Made by a program: the position numbers and the translations under genes
Shown: positions 36,862 to 44,579 of the stretch, in pieces
How the letters are laid out: each line of letters begins with the position of its first letter
How positions within the stretch are numbered: position 1 is the stretch's first letter
Source of the DNA: Olsenella sp.
GTDB lineage: Bacteria; Actinomycetota; Coriobacteriia; Coriobacteriales; Atopobiaceae
DNA: 44,974 nucleotides
Direction: 5' to 3'
NCBI GenBank assembly: GCA_022648325.1
Contig: JALCMG010000017.1
Location: 1 to 44,974 of the forward strand
The notes under the pieces: model-generated
Databases searched by the model: none
What the model was told of the DNA's origin: nothing
What the model saw: only the letters and a program-made list of their open reading frames with translations

Positions 36862-37842
36862 ATGGAGGAGCGATCACCAGCCGATGACATCATTGCGGAG
36901 CAAACGACTGCCCTCGATAACCTGATGGCCTATTACGGCGACCTGCATCGCGCCGACCTCGTGTGTCTCGACCCTGATGACTACTTTGACCGTCAGCTGG
37001 ATTTGAAGCCATTCAAGGAGCCGAAGGACAAGAGCAAGCGACAAGCTAGTAAAGACGCAGGAGTCACTCTTCTCCTTCAGTTGCACTCTGTTTTCAGCAA
37101 AGAAGCAAAGGCTCGGCTTGCGGAACGTACGGCCAAGGCAGACGCGCTACAACGTGAATACTCGGAAGCTCATGCAAGGAATGTCGAGGAAGAACGCACC
37201 TTCTATCAGCGGCAGCAAGAAAGGCATAACCAACAGGTCGGTGCGCGAAGACACAGCTTCCTCATCGGCAATCCTGAGGAGGTCATGGCGTATTTCGACC
37301 AGGTCCTCTCTTCAGATAGTTTCACTTTGGAGCTTGATCCCAATCGGCAGGGGCGTCGATACGAGTCGTGTACAGAGTCGCTGGAATACGACCCCGACAA
37401 GAAGGAACTCGTTGTTCGGTACAGGATTCCCGACCTAGGAGAAATCTGCACCATTGGCTCATTCGTGGACAACAAGAAAGAACAGACAGTCGAGGCGAAA
37501 GAGCTCCCAGCCAAGAAGGCTGGCGAGCTTCGTAAGCATGTTCTCCACGCCATCCTCATTCGGGCATCGGCTGAGGTCTTCTACTCGGACCCCTTTGGTC
37601 TGGTTAGCCGCCTCGTCATCGTTGGGTTTCTTGACTTCTACGACCCGGCTTATGGAACAAGACGAGTCATCGATGCTATCAAGACAGCTGTCCCTGAAAA
37701 GGAGTTCTGCCAGGTCGATTTGGGACGAGCTGACCCAGAGGCGCTGTTCGACAGATTGTTCACGAAAACGATTGCCGCCGGTCTCTACAAGAAGGAGTCC
37801 TACCAACTCAAGGCCATAAAAGACCCCAAGGAGACTAGCTAA
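36862..37842 (+). CDS. Accessory protein of the helicase-methylase operon (326 aa)
   Basis: It starts 4 bases after the ATPase stop and so belongs to the same operon, but its base use is far less GC-rich than the three genes before it (53% in line 37081-37140). The N-terminal half is charged and helical, with a likely coiled coil (AKARLAERTAKADALQREYS, HARNVEEERTFYQRQQERHN). The C-terminal half has LEYDPDKKELVVRYRIPDLG, then VIVGFLDFYDPAYGTRRVID and EFCQVDLGRADPEALFDRL. This layout resembles the domain that precedes the nuclease domain in some Mrr-type restriction enzymes, but no PD-(D/E)XK core is present. It may be a recognition or adaptor subunit. The family call is tentative. Confidence 0.75.
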   Translation: MEERSPADDIIAEQTTALDNLMAYYGDLHRADLVCLDPDDYFDRQLDLKPFKEPKDKSKRQASKDAGVTLLLQLHSVFSKEAKARLAERTAKADALQREYSEAHARNVEEERTFYQRQQERHNQQVGARRHSFLIGNPEEVMAYFDQVLSSDSFTLELDPNRQGRRYESCTESLEYDPDKKELVVRYRIPDLGEICTIGSFVDNKKEQTVEAKELPAKKAGELRKHVLHAILIRASAEVFYSDPFGLVSRLVIVGFLDFYDPAYGTRRVIDAIKTAVPEKEFCQVDLGRADPEALFDRLFTKTIAAGLYKKESYQLKAIKDPKETS

Positions 37843-38332
37843 GTACTTCGGCATCGTTTCGGGTGTCTCAGACGGACGTTACCTGGACCTGAAGCTGGGG
37901 CAGAACGAATGCGCACCAATCATACCGACTTGCTGGTGAAGCGCGCCGTCACCGCCGACCAGCTGGAACGTGAGAAAGAGGAGCGCCCAGAGGCGAAGAC
38001 ACGCATCGTACCGTGAGCGAGAACTGCAACGCGCTGCGAATCGGGGACTACCGGTTCGATGAGTAGTGCCCCTCCGACAGAACGAGCTTGCTACTGGCCG
38101 ACCATAGTGCGCACTTGGTTGGCCAGTAGCAATAGCTGTCTCTGCCGCCTAAAGCGCGGACATACGATGCCCGGCCACAGGAGATTCGATACAGCTTGCC
38201 AACAAAATGGCGACAACCTAGGCAGCCTGTGACATAGTTGTAGTTTACAAACGGGTTCGGCCTGATGAGTCTCGAAATCTTGAGGGCCTGTGTAGATGTG
38301 TGGATTGTGCGAGCAGATGGAGGGTGAGGCGC
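37843..38332. other. 490-bp gap with gene debris and a long hairpin
   Basis: No intact gene is supported. A 35-codon plus-strand frame (37909-38016, MRTNHTDLLVKRAVTADQLE and on) lacks a ribosome-binding site and looks like debris of a larger gene. A near-perfect hairpin lies at 38088-38132. The promoter of the TIGR04255 cassette must be in the last 200 bases; GTTTACA-like words near 38240 are possible but weak. Confidence 0.5.
38088..38132. repeat. 45-base hairpin with 17-bp stem
   Basis: TTGCTACTGGCC (38088-38099) pairs perfectly with GGCCAGTAGCAA (38121-38132). A G-T pair and four more pairs (ACCA/TGGT) extend the stem, and the loop contains AGTGCGCACT, itself a palindrome. No T-run follows on either strand, so it is not a standard terminator. 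It separates the helicase operon from the TIGR04255 cassette. Confidence 0.75.
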
Positions 38333-39160
38333 ATGCGATTTAGGGATGATAGTAAGCCGCGCTCCCGGTACACCAAGTGCCCGCTTACCGAGGTCGTCTG
38401 TCAGCTGCGGTTTCCGATGATTCTCAGCATTGACAAAGACCTTCCCGTAAGTTTCCAAGAGCTTATTCGAAGGCAATATCCTGAATACACGACCAATATC
38501 GAGCGACAGCAACAGCTTGATTTCGTTGCAACGCCAGCCGGTGTTATTACGCAGCCCCCAATTCAGCAGGAAAACATGAACCATTGTTTTACCAGCGAGG
38601 ATGGAAACTGGCAGATTAACCTTACCAGCTCCTTTTTGGCTCTCTCGACCAGGGCATACGATAGGTGGGAAGCTTTTCGGGACAGACTTTGGCTTCCAGT
38701 CGAGGCGCTCACGCAGTGCTATAGCCCTGCCTACTACACGCGAGTGGGTCTTCGTTATGTAGACGTCTATGACCGTCAGAAACTTGGATTGCAGGGGATT
38801 CCCTGGAAGGACTTGCTCAATTCTAAGATTCTGGGCATGGCTGCTGCAGTCAATGATGAGAGAGACATACAGAACATCAGCCAATATACCGAAATCAAAC
38901 TCGACCAGTATGACGCAACAATGCGCGTCATCACGAACTTCGGTGCAACAACGGATAATCCTGCCCAAATCACGCCTGACACTTTTATCGTGGACACTGA
39001 TACGTATTCTCTGAGTCGTTTCCCAGTCGGTAGAGAAGGAATTCAGGGCTGTCTCGACTTCATGCACGCCAATTCTACGGACTATGGTCGATGGATGGTG
39101 AAGCAGAAGTTATTTGAGGCCATGGAACCGGAGACAATCACGGAGGAGGATGCATCATGA
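38333..39160 (+). CDS. TIGR04255 family protein
   Basis: A 275-residue protein. ATG 38333 (MRFRDDSKPR) follows GGAGGGTGAGG and is preferred to an upstream frame start. The N-terminal signature CPLTEVVCQLRFP is that of TIGR04255, a sporadically distributed bacterial family of unknown function. The middle is beta-rich (FTSEDGNWQINLTSSFLALS, YTRVGLRYVDVYDRQ) with a C-terminal FDFMHA-like helical end. No enzyme motif is obvious. It is the first of three genes that overlap end to start (ATGA with the next), implying one transcript and fixed stoichiometry. It lies inside the cargo of a broken prophage next to a defence operon, which makes a defence role plausible but unproven. Confidence 0.85.
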   Translation: MRFRDDSKPRSRYTKCPLTEVVCQLRFPMILSIDKDLPVSFQELIRRQYPEYTTNIERQQQLDFVATPAGVITQPPIQQENMNHCFTSEDGNWQINLTSSFLALSTRAYDRWEAFRDRLWLPVEALTQCYSPAYYTRVGLRYVDVYDRQKLGLQGIPWKDLLNSKILGMAAAVNDERDIQNISQYTEIKLDQYDATMRVITNFGATTDNPAQITPDTFIVDTDTYSLSRFPVGREGIQGCLDFMHANSTDYGRWMVKQKLFEAMEPETITEEDAS

Positions 39161-39711
39161 CCAGCTCAATGTCCGTAGCGGAGTATCCCAGGCATGGAGC
39201 CTATTCGGCATCCGTCCTTGATAATAATGTCACGTCCAACGGTATGCGCAATGCTGTTGCCATGATGCCTCAGCTTGTGACTACTGCTGGCATGGGCTCC
39301 TCATACTATCAGCCTGTCCTGCCTCGGAACCTCGATATATTCTCTGAGGTCGAACGGGGCCTCGGTGATTCCTCGATCAAAGATGACCAGCGACAGCTTG
39401 CTCGGAAGCTTGCTGCGTCGCTGAAGACGAGCCTTCTGAACAACTACCGCCAGATGCACATGGATTTGCCTTACTCGGAGCTTCATCTGAGCGTGCTGGA
39501 TGACTCTGCCGTTCTCATTGAGTGGACCTATCTCAATCTGAGGGCAGGCTTTTCAATTGAGCGAAACGTTGATGACTCTTCATATTACGTTCTTGTCCGC
39601 GACATGGAAGACGGCGTGAGTACCATTGTGCCTGAGTACGGACCGCTTAATGGGAAGAACGTCGATGCTGTAGCAGCTAAGGTAGTTGCGCGCATCTCGG
39701 AGAAGCTTTGA
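39157..39711 (+). CDS. Unrecognised 184-aa protein, second gene of the TIGR04255 cassette
   Basis: No family was recognised. ATG 39157 overlaps the previous stop by 4 bases (ATGA). The first 60 residues are polar and probably disordered, with many Ser, Asn and Met. Then comes a helical part (DDQRQLARKLAASLKTSLLN) and a compact beta-sheet domain: LHLSVLDDSAVLIEWTYLNL, AGFSIERNVDDSSYYVLVRD. The last part resembles a small alpha/beta sensor or adaptor fold, by eye only. It is overlapped by the third gene, so all three should be translated together. Confidence 0.78.
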   Translation: MTSSMSVAEYPRHGAYSASVLDNNVTSNGMRNAVAMMPQLVTTAGMGSSYYQPVLPRNLDIFSEVERGLGDSSIKDDQRQLARKLAASLKTSLLNNYRQMHMDLPYSELHLSVLDDSAVLIEWTYLNLRAGFSIERNVDDSSYYVLVRDMEDGVSTIVPEYGPLNGKNVDAVAAKVVARISEKL

Positions 39712-40178
39712 TGGCTGCTAGATGTCCGGAGTCCACGAACGTATCAGATTATCCAGACAGCGTATATCGCGGTTTTACACAACAGGCGATTCAGGCGGAT
39801 GGAACCGTGGGTGGCAACGCCTTCGATTTCAAAGAGTTTGAGAATCGTGGGATAGAGGAATGTTCAATCAACTGGAGTGATGACGAGGGAGCCTTGCTCC
39901 AGATCGCATCCCAGGAAAAGGACGATGGAAGAAAACAATTCAAGTATGGTGCCTGCCGCATTCCTAGGGCTGAGCTTGACCATAGCAGGGGATTTGCAGC
40001 TGCGATGACCTGCGGTCTCGATTATGAAAGACGTCCGGTGGAAGGTAATCCCTACCACGGGAACCTCCTTTGCAAAACCGGTCTGACTTCAGCAAGCAAA
40101 AGAGCCCTATGTGGCATGCTTGCCATGCTTTTCGATGAAGTCTATACACGCGAAGACCTCGATCGGCTGTGTGGCTGA
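39711..40178 (+). CDS. Unrecognised 155-aa protein, third gene of the TIGR04255 cassette
   Basis: The start ATG 39711 shares its A with the previous TGA (TGATG overlap), so translation is coupled. No known family was recognised. It carries RGFTQQAIQADGTVGGNAFD near the N-terminus, a beta-rich middle with INWSDDEGALLQIASQ, and a C-terminal helix. Two Cys (AARCP and EECSI) and CRIPRAELDH, MTCGLDYERRP, LLCKTG and ALCGML make it Cys-rich, but no regular zinc motif is seen. It is the last gene before a strong terminator. Confidence 0.75.
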   Translation: MAARCPESTNVSDYPDSVYRGFTQQAIQADGTVGGNAFDFKEFENRGIEECSINWSDDEGALLQIASQEKDDGRKQFKYGACRIPRAELDHSRGFAAAMTCGLDYERRPVEGNPYHGNLLCKTGLTSASKRALCGMLAMLFDEVYTREDLDRLCG

Positions 40179-40219
40179 TTTGAGCTTGCAATAAAGACGG
40201 CTCCCAGAAGGACTTTGTG

Positions 40220-40260
40220 ACGGCCCCTTAGCCTGAAGGCATCAGGTTGAGGGGCCGTCC
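40220..40260 (+). terminator. Terminator hairpin closing the TIGR04255 cassette
   Basis: GACGGCCCCT pairs with AGGGGCCGTC, and the stem continues through partial pairs to CTGA/TCAG around a 5-base loop (AGGCA). It is followed by a short pyrimidine-rich stretch CTCGTTTGTC. It stands 42 bases after the last cassette gene and 38 bases before the phage scaffold gene. Confidence 0.8.
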
Positions 40261-40297
40261 TCGTTTGTCGGCCCCGCGTACAGGAAGGCTGGCCGGC

Positions 40298-40831
40298 ATG
40301 GCGGGTGATACGAATGGCGCGGAAGAGGCGCGCTCGGCGCAGGGCGCGCAGACAGCGGACGACGCGCAGGAGAAGCAGCAGGCGGAAGTGAGCGGCGGTT
40401 CCGGCGGCGATGGTGCTGGCGGCACCGACTACGAGCGGGCCATCGGCGAGCGGGACGCGCGGATCGCGGAGCTGGAGGCGCAGGTGGCCGAGGCGGCCAA
40501 GTCGGCGCAGACGGCAGACGAGCTGCGCGCCCAGATCGCGGAGCTGAAGGCCCAGGGCGAGAGCGACCGCATCGACTTCCGGCTGCGGCTCGCGGGGGCG
40601 CGCAACCTCAAGGCGGCCCGCGCGGTACTCGCGGACCACGACGGCGACGTGGAGGCGCTCGTGGCGGCGGAGCCCTGGCTGTTCTCGCAGGCCGGGGCGA
40701 CTTCTCAACAGACTTCTCAGAACATTTCCGGCACGACGGGCATGGAGCCCGTGGGCGTGGCGGGCGGCTCGGACGAGCGCGACCTGCGGCGCTGGGAGTG
40801 CATCGCCGGGCTGACCGAGGAGGAGGCATAA
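40298..40831 (+). CDS. Phage scaffold-like protein
   Basis: A 177-residue protein from ATG 40298. A disordered Ala/Gln/Gly-rich start leads into a coiled coil (GERDARIAELEAQVAEAAKS, ELRAQIAELKAQGESDRIDF) and then LAGARNLKAARAVLADHDGD, the typical tail of DUF4355-like scaffolds in front of capsid genes. Scaffolds shape the prohead and leave it before DNA packaging. It is intact but surrounded by broken head genes. High GC like the portal remnant. Confidence 0.85.
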   Translation: MAGDTNGAEEARSAQGAQTADDAQEKQQAEVSGGSGGDGAGGTDYERAIGERDARIAELEAQVAEAAKSAQTADELRAQIAELKAQGESDRIDFRLRLAGARNLKAARAVLADHDGDVEALVAAEPWLFSQAGATSQQTSQNISGTTGMEPVGVAGGSDERDLRRWECIAGLTEEEA

Positions 40832-40834
40832 CTC

Positions 40835-41227
40835 ATGGCGAACTCGATCGCATACAGGAAGAACTACACCGACATCCTGGACCGCGTGTACCAGAGGGCC
40901 GCGTGCTCGACGGTGCTCAACTCGCCGCACTCGATGGCCCACGCGGGGCGCAACGCGAAGGAGATCACGATCCCGAAGATCTCGGTCACGGGGCTCGGGG
41001 ACTACGAGCGCAACGTGGGCTACAAGACGGGGTCGATCACCTTCGACTACGAGACCAAGGCGTTCGGCTACGACCGGGACATCAGGCTGCTCGCGGACGT
41101 AATGGACGTGGAGGAGGCCGGCGTCATGGACTGCTTCGTGCAGGCGGGCGCCGGCAGCGTAGCGCCACGGGCCGCCCACGGACATCGATCGCGAAATCCG
41201 GCTTCGACAACTAAGCGCGTAACATGA
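40835..41227 (+). pseudogene. Phage major capsid protein, truncated
   Basis: It starts 3 bases after the scaffold stop behind GAGGAGG. About 105 codons encode the N-terminal arm of an HK97-type capsid protein of the kind next to DUF4355 scaffolds (NSIAYRKNYTDILDRVYQRA, FDYETKAFGYDRDIRLLADV). After GAGSVA the sequence changes to unrelated residues and stops at 41227. Most of the capsid gene and all tail genes are missing, so a deletion ended the prophage here. Confidence 0.82.
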
Positions 41228-41380
41228 GAAGAGCTGTCCGAGAAAGCACCTGGCGAAAATGAACTTCTCGCTCACTGAAATACGATATATATGAGTCGCT
41301 GCAGCCGCAAGCTTCTCGAGCCGTGAGAGATGCGTGATGTCCGTACACTGCCGCCTTCGCCTGCTGCTTTATGCACTTCT

Positions 41381-42127
41381 CTACATTCTCGGCACGGGTA
41401 CGCCGAAGTCACAGGGGTCATTGGTCCCGACCATCTGAGCCCAGCGGGCGGACAGCAGCTGCGCGTACAGTTCGGGCCACAGGCCGTACGGCGCAAGCGA
41501 GTAGCCGTCATTCACCTCTACGAGCAGCGTCCTGCCGTCCGAGGTGACGCCGAAGTCCGCAGCGTACCCGGCTGGCGCGCTGTCATACGCAGCAATCGCC
41601 TGCTCGATGACCGCTCTGCTCGGCGCCTTCGACCAGTCCCTGCGGTAGTGCCGCACATCGAGAATTTCGCCGTACTTCACGAAGCACCGATACTCCGAGA
41701 TGAAGTTGACCACCTCGCTGCAAATAACGGGGAAGTCTTCCCCGCAGCAGCCCTTGCCGATGAGGTCCTTCGTGCTAGCAACCACGCATCCGGTAAACCG
41801 TTTGCCCTCGACGGGCTTCACGAACAGCGGCCAAGAGCTCACCTCGGTGTTCACATGGTCAATCGTCGTCTTCCAGAGCCTCCTGCCCAGAAACGCACGG
41901 AGCTCCTCGGGATAGTTAATCTCACTCGTGTCAACGTCAAGGGAATGAAGCCTGTCCCGGACGACGCCCAGACCGCCAACGACCACGTCTCCACGCTCGC
42001 AGGCGTCCAATTCGTCGACGATCTCGAACAGGACCGTCTCGAACCCCATGTTCTTGAACCCAAGCCAGGCGGTGTACTGGCTCACGCCTCGTGGCATCCC
42101 GTTCCCGCACTGGATGTACGCCTTCAT
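41381..42127 (-). CDS. ATP-grasp domain protein (DUF4343-like)
   Basis: A 248-residue protein starting at ATG 42127 (MKAYIQCGNGMPRGVSQYTA), with GAGAGGATCCAGG upstream. It has the small ATP-grasp layout: an N-terminal alpha/beta part, FVKPVEGKRFTGCVV as the ATP-binding strand, CSEVVNFISEYRCFV, and a C-terminal LLVEVNDGYSLAPYGL metal/ATP motif. Such proteins join a carboxylate to an amine or modify peptides or proteins; the substrate is unknown. It is divergent from the ADP-ribosylglycohydrolase gene, 112 bases apart. Confidence 0.85.
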   Translation of the reverse strand: MKAYIQCGNGMPRGVSQYTAWLGFKNMGFETVLFEIVDELDACERGDVVVGGLGVVRDRLHSLDVDTSEINYPEELRAFLGRRLWKTTIDHVNTEVSSWPLFVKPVEGKRFTGCVVASTKDLIGKGCCGEDFPVICSEVVNFISEYRCFVKYGEILDVRHYRRDWSKAPSRAVIEQAIAAYDSAPAGYAADFGVTSDGRTLLVEVNDGYSLAPYGLWPELYAQLLSARWAQMVGTNDPCDFGVPVPRM

Positions 42128-42239
42128 CGCCTGGATCCTCTCGCATCGTTGGACCATAAAATGGTATCAACGCACCAGCGGCGATTGTCGCACGCTCATC
42201 GTCACCGTAACGTTCGACGTCCCCCAAAAAGGAGCCCCC

Positions 42240-43037
42240 ATGCCCGTCTCGCAACAGCACTCCCCCACCCTTCGCGACTGCGTCTACGGCCAGGCCGTGG
42301 GCGACGCCCTCGGCGTGCCGTACGAGTTCCGCGCCTGCGGCGCGTTCGAGTGCACCGGCATGGTGGGGCACGGCTCGCACGACCAGCCCGCCGGCACCTG
42401 GAGCGACGACACCTCCATGGCGCTCGCGACCTGCGACAGCATCCGCGCCACGGGCCGCGTCGACGTGCGCGACATGCGGGAGCGCTTCGTCCGCTGGTAC
42501 CGCGAGGGCGCGTACACCGTGAGCGGCCTCTTCGACATCGGCGGCACCACCGCCGACGCGCTCTCCTCCGGGCGCGGTCGCGCGGGCGAGCGCGACAACG
42601 GCAACGGGTCCCTCATGCGCATCCTCCCGCTTGCGTTCACGGGCGCGACGGATGACGAGGTGCGCGCGGTCTCCGCCATCACGCACGCGCACGCCATCTC
42701 CTGCGAGGCGTGCGTTCGCATGGTGCACGTAGCCCGCAGGCTCATCGCCGGCGAGGGGCCGCGCGATGTCGCGGGCAGCCTTGTGGGTGTGCCTGCGAGC
42801 CAGATTCGCTCTGGCGGCTTCGTGCTGGACACCGAGCGTGCCGCCCTGTGGTGCCTCGCCAACACCTCGATCTACGCCGAGTGCGTGCTCGCGGCGGTGA
42901 ACCTGGGGGGCGACACGGACACCACCGCCGCGGTGGCAGGGGGCCTCGCCGGCATCGCGTACGGCATGGAAGGCATCCCGGGCGAGTGGCTCGACGCGCT
43001 TCTCGGCAAGGCGACCATCGACGCGTGCCTGTTCTAG
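42240..43037 (+). CDS. ADP-ribosylglycohydrolase family protein (DraG-like)
   Basis: A 265-residue protein. ATG 42240 follows AAGGAG by 5 bases, and the frame upstream is not family sequence. Metal and substrate motifs are complete: GQAVGDALGVPYEF (17-30), GTWSDDTSMALA with D56 and D57, ERDNGNGSLMR, and NLGGDTDTTAAVAGG near the C-terminus. Members remove ADP-ribose from proteins, nucleic acids or small molecules. No ADP-ribosyltransferase is nearby, so the substrate is open. High GC and probably native. Confidence 0.92.
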   Translation: MPVSQQHSPTLRDCVYGQAVGDALGVPYEFRACGAFECTGMVGHGSHDQPAGTWSDDTSMALATCDSIRATGRVDVRDMRERFVRWYREGAYTVSGLFDIGGTTADALSSGRGRAGERDNGNGSLMRILPLAFTGATDDEVRAVSAITHAHAISCEACVRMVHVARRLIAGEGPRDVAGSLVGVPASQIRSGGFVLDTERAALWCLANTSIYAECVLAAVNLGGDTDTTAAVAGGLAGIAYGMEGIPGEWLDALLGKATIDACLF

Positions 43038-43133
43038 GGTGTGGGGTTCATTAGTTGGCAAGACGTCCGGGAATCGGCCACTCTTGGGCCATGCGGTAAA
43101 ATGTCTCCCATTAAACATATTTAGGAGATGTCT

Positions 43134-44579
43134 ATGCAGCATCCTATCGTCCGCAATGACCCCAAACTCTTCTCCAACGAGAGGGAGAGCCTCTACTTCG
43201 ACCGTAAGAGCGTGAGGCTCAACGCCAAAGAAGTGGCTCGACACATATGCGCTTTCGCCAACCCATCGGGCGGTAAGCTAGTTATCGGCATCGAGGACGA
43301 TGGTGAGATAACGGGGTTTAGACGCAATGGTGCGCGAGACATAGAGGACTTCGAGCAGGCCCCAGTCACTGGTTGCAACCCCGTGCCCGTAGTGCACGCG
43401 ACGAAGATCCCCGTTACAAACTCCAAAGGCCAGCGGGACCAGATTCTCGTGCTCGACATCGCCAGCTCGACTGGCCATGTCATCGCAAGGCGCAGCGACA
43501 ACGCCGTGTTTCTCAGGCAACAAGACAGCAGCGTGGAGCTCGACCGCGAGCAGGTACTGGCGCTCGAGTATGACAAGAACCAGCGGCGTTACGAGGACGA
43601 GGTGCAAGGGCGCTCCTCCATCGCGGACATAGACCCTGAGGTGGTGGCCCGCTACAAGGCGGAACTCGGGACTGAGGCGAGCGACGAGCAAGCCCTGCGA
43701 AGCCGCGGGTTCCTGCAGGATGGCCATCTGACCAACGCGGGGGTTCTGCTCTTCTCCGATAACCCCACGCGGTTCATTCCTTGGGCGCGGGTACGCGTGC
43801 TGCGCTTTGACGAGAACAAGATGGAAACGGGCAAGCGCCTCAACATCGTGAAAGACAGGACATTCGACGGGCCGCTACCCAAGCAAATCAAGGGAGCCAA
43901 GGAGTTTATTTCAAGCCAGCTGAGGGAGTTCCAGTACTTGGGGAAAGACGGCAAGTTCAAGGTCATCCCTGAATACCCTGAGTTCGCCTGGTTCGAGGGC
44001 CTGGTGAATGCCATCACGCACCGTGACTATGCCATGAGCGGCGACCACATCCGCGTGATGATGTACGACGACCGCCTGGAGATAACGAGCCCGGGAAGCC
44101 TACCCAACATGGTGACGCTGGAGAATATGAGGTACACCCGGTGGTCCCGTAACCCAATCATCGCCCGCACGCTCGTGGAATTCGGCTGGGCGAGGGAACT
44201 CAACGAGGGCGTGCAGCGCATCTACAATGAGATGGCATCCTTCTTCCTGAACGAGCCCACATACACAGAGCCTAACGGCGTGTCGGTCCGTCTGGTGCTC
44301 GAGAACAGCATCACCTCGCGCGTCTTGAGGCAGGCCGACTCCGTAGCTGATGGCCTGGGCGAAGGAACCTATCGGTCGCTCAACGAATACGAGCTTGCTG
44401 CCGTACAGTACGTGTACGGCAGAGGCCGGGTTACGGTAAAGGAGCTCGCCGACCATCTTTACCGCAGCCCAAAGGTAGCTCGAGCGATACTCAGGTCCCT
44501 CGCTGACAAGGACGTTCTCGACTGGCACGGAACCAGCCCTACCGACCCTTCCCAGTACTATGACCTCCATAGGGCATAG
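43134..44579 (+). CDS. AlbA_2 (Schlafen-type) ATP-binding protein
   Basis: A protein of 481 residues when started at ATG 43134, which has AGGAG 6 bases upstream; ATG 43128 directly abuts that site. The N-terminal AlbA_2 domain has ESLYFDRKSVRLNAKEVARH and CAFANPSGGKLVIGIEDDGE. The C-terminal half has a GHKL-like ATPase (GLVNAITHRDYAMSGDHIRV, YDDRLEITSPGSLP) and a final winged helix (RVTVKELADHLYRSPKVARA). This is the COG2865 group, annotated as putative transcriptional regulators or RecG-like proteins. Its role is uncertain; a stress or defence regulator is possible. Confidence 0.88.
   Translation: MQHPIVRNDPKLFSNERESLYFDRKSVRLNAKEVARHICAFANPSGGKLVIGIEDDGEITGFRRNGARDIEDFEQAPVTGCNPVPVVHATKIPVTNSKGQRDQILVLDIASSTGHVIARRSDNAVFLRQQDSSVELDREQVLALEYDKNQRRYEDEVQGRSSIADIDPEVVARYKAELGTEASDEQALRSRGFLQDGHLTNAGVLLFSDNPTRFIPWARVRVLRFDENKMETGKRLNIVKDRTFDGPLPKQIKGAKEFISSQLREFQYLGKDGKFKVIPEYPEFAWFEGLVNAITHRDYAMSGDHIRVMMYDDRLEITSPGSLPNMVTLENMRYTRWSRNPIIARTLVEFGWARELNEGVQRIYNEMASFFLNEPTYTEPNGVSVRLVLENSITSRVLRQADSVADGLGEGTYRSLNEYELAAVQYVYGRGRVTVKELADHLYRSPKVARAILRSLADKDVLDWHGTSPTDPSQYYDLHRA

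Noticed and set aside
32607..36893. A 1,428-codon antisense open frame covering the DUF499 gene
   Set aside because: Very biased His/Val/Arg/Gly composition typical of the shadow frame of a high-GC gene, with no recognisable domain.
27133..37842. Complete BREX or DISARM system
   Set aside because: No PglZ, BrxA, BrxB, BrxL, DUF1998 or PLD protein is encoded; only the methylase, ATPase and helicase classes are shared.
40142..41275. A 377-codon antisense frame over scaffold and capsid genes
   Set aside because: It is opposite two phage genes with good ribosome-binding sites and has a shadow-type composition.
41937..43244. A 435-codon antisense frame over the ADP-ribosylglycohydrolase gene
   Set aside because: It runs antisense across two well-supported genes, is low in complexity and lacks motifs.
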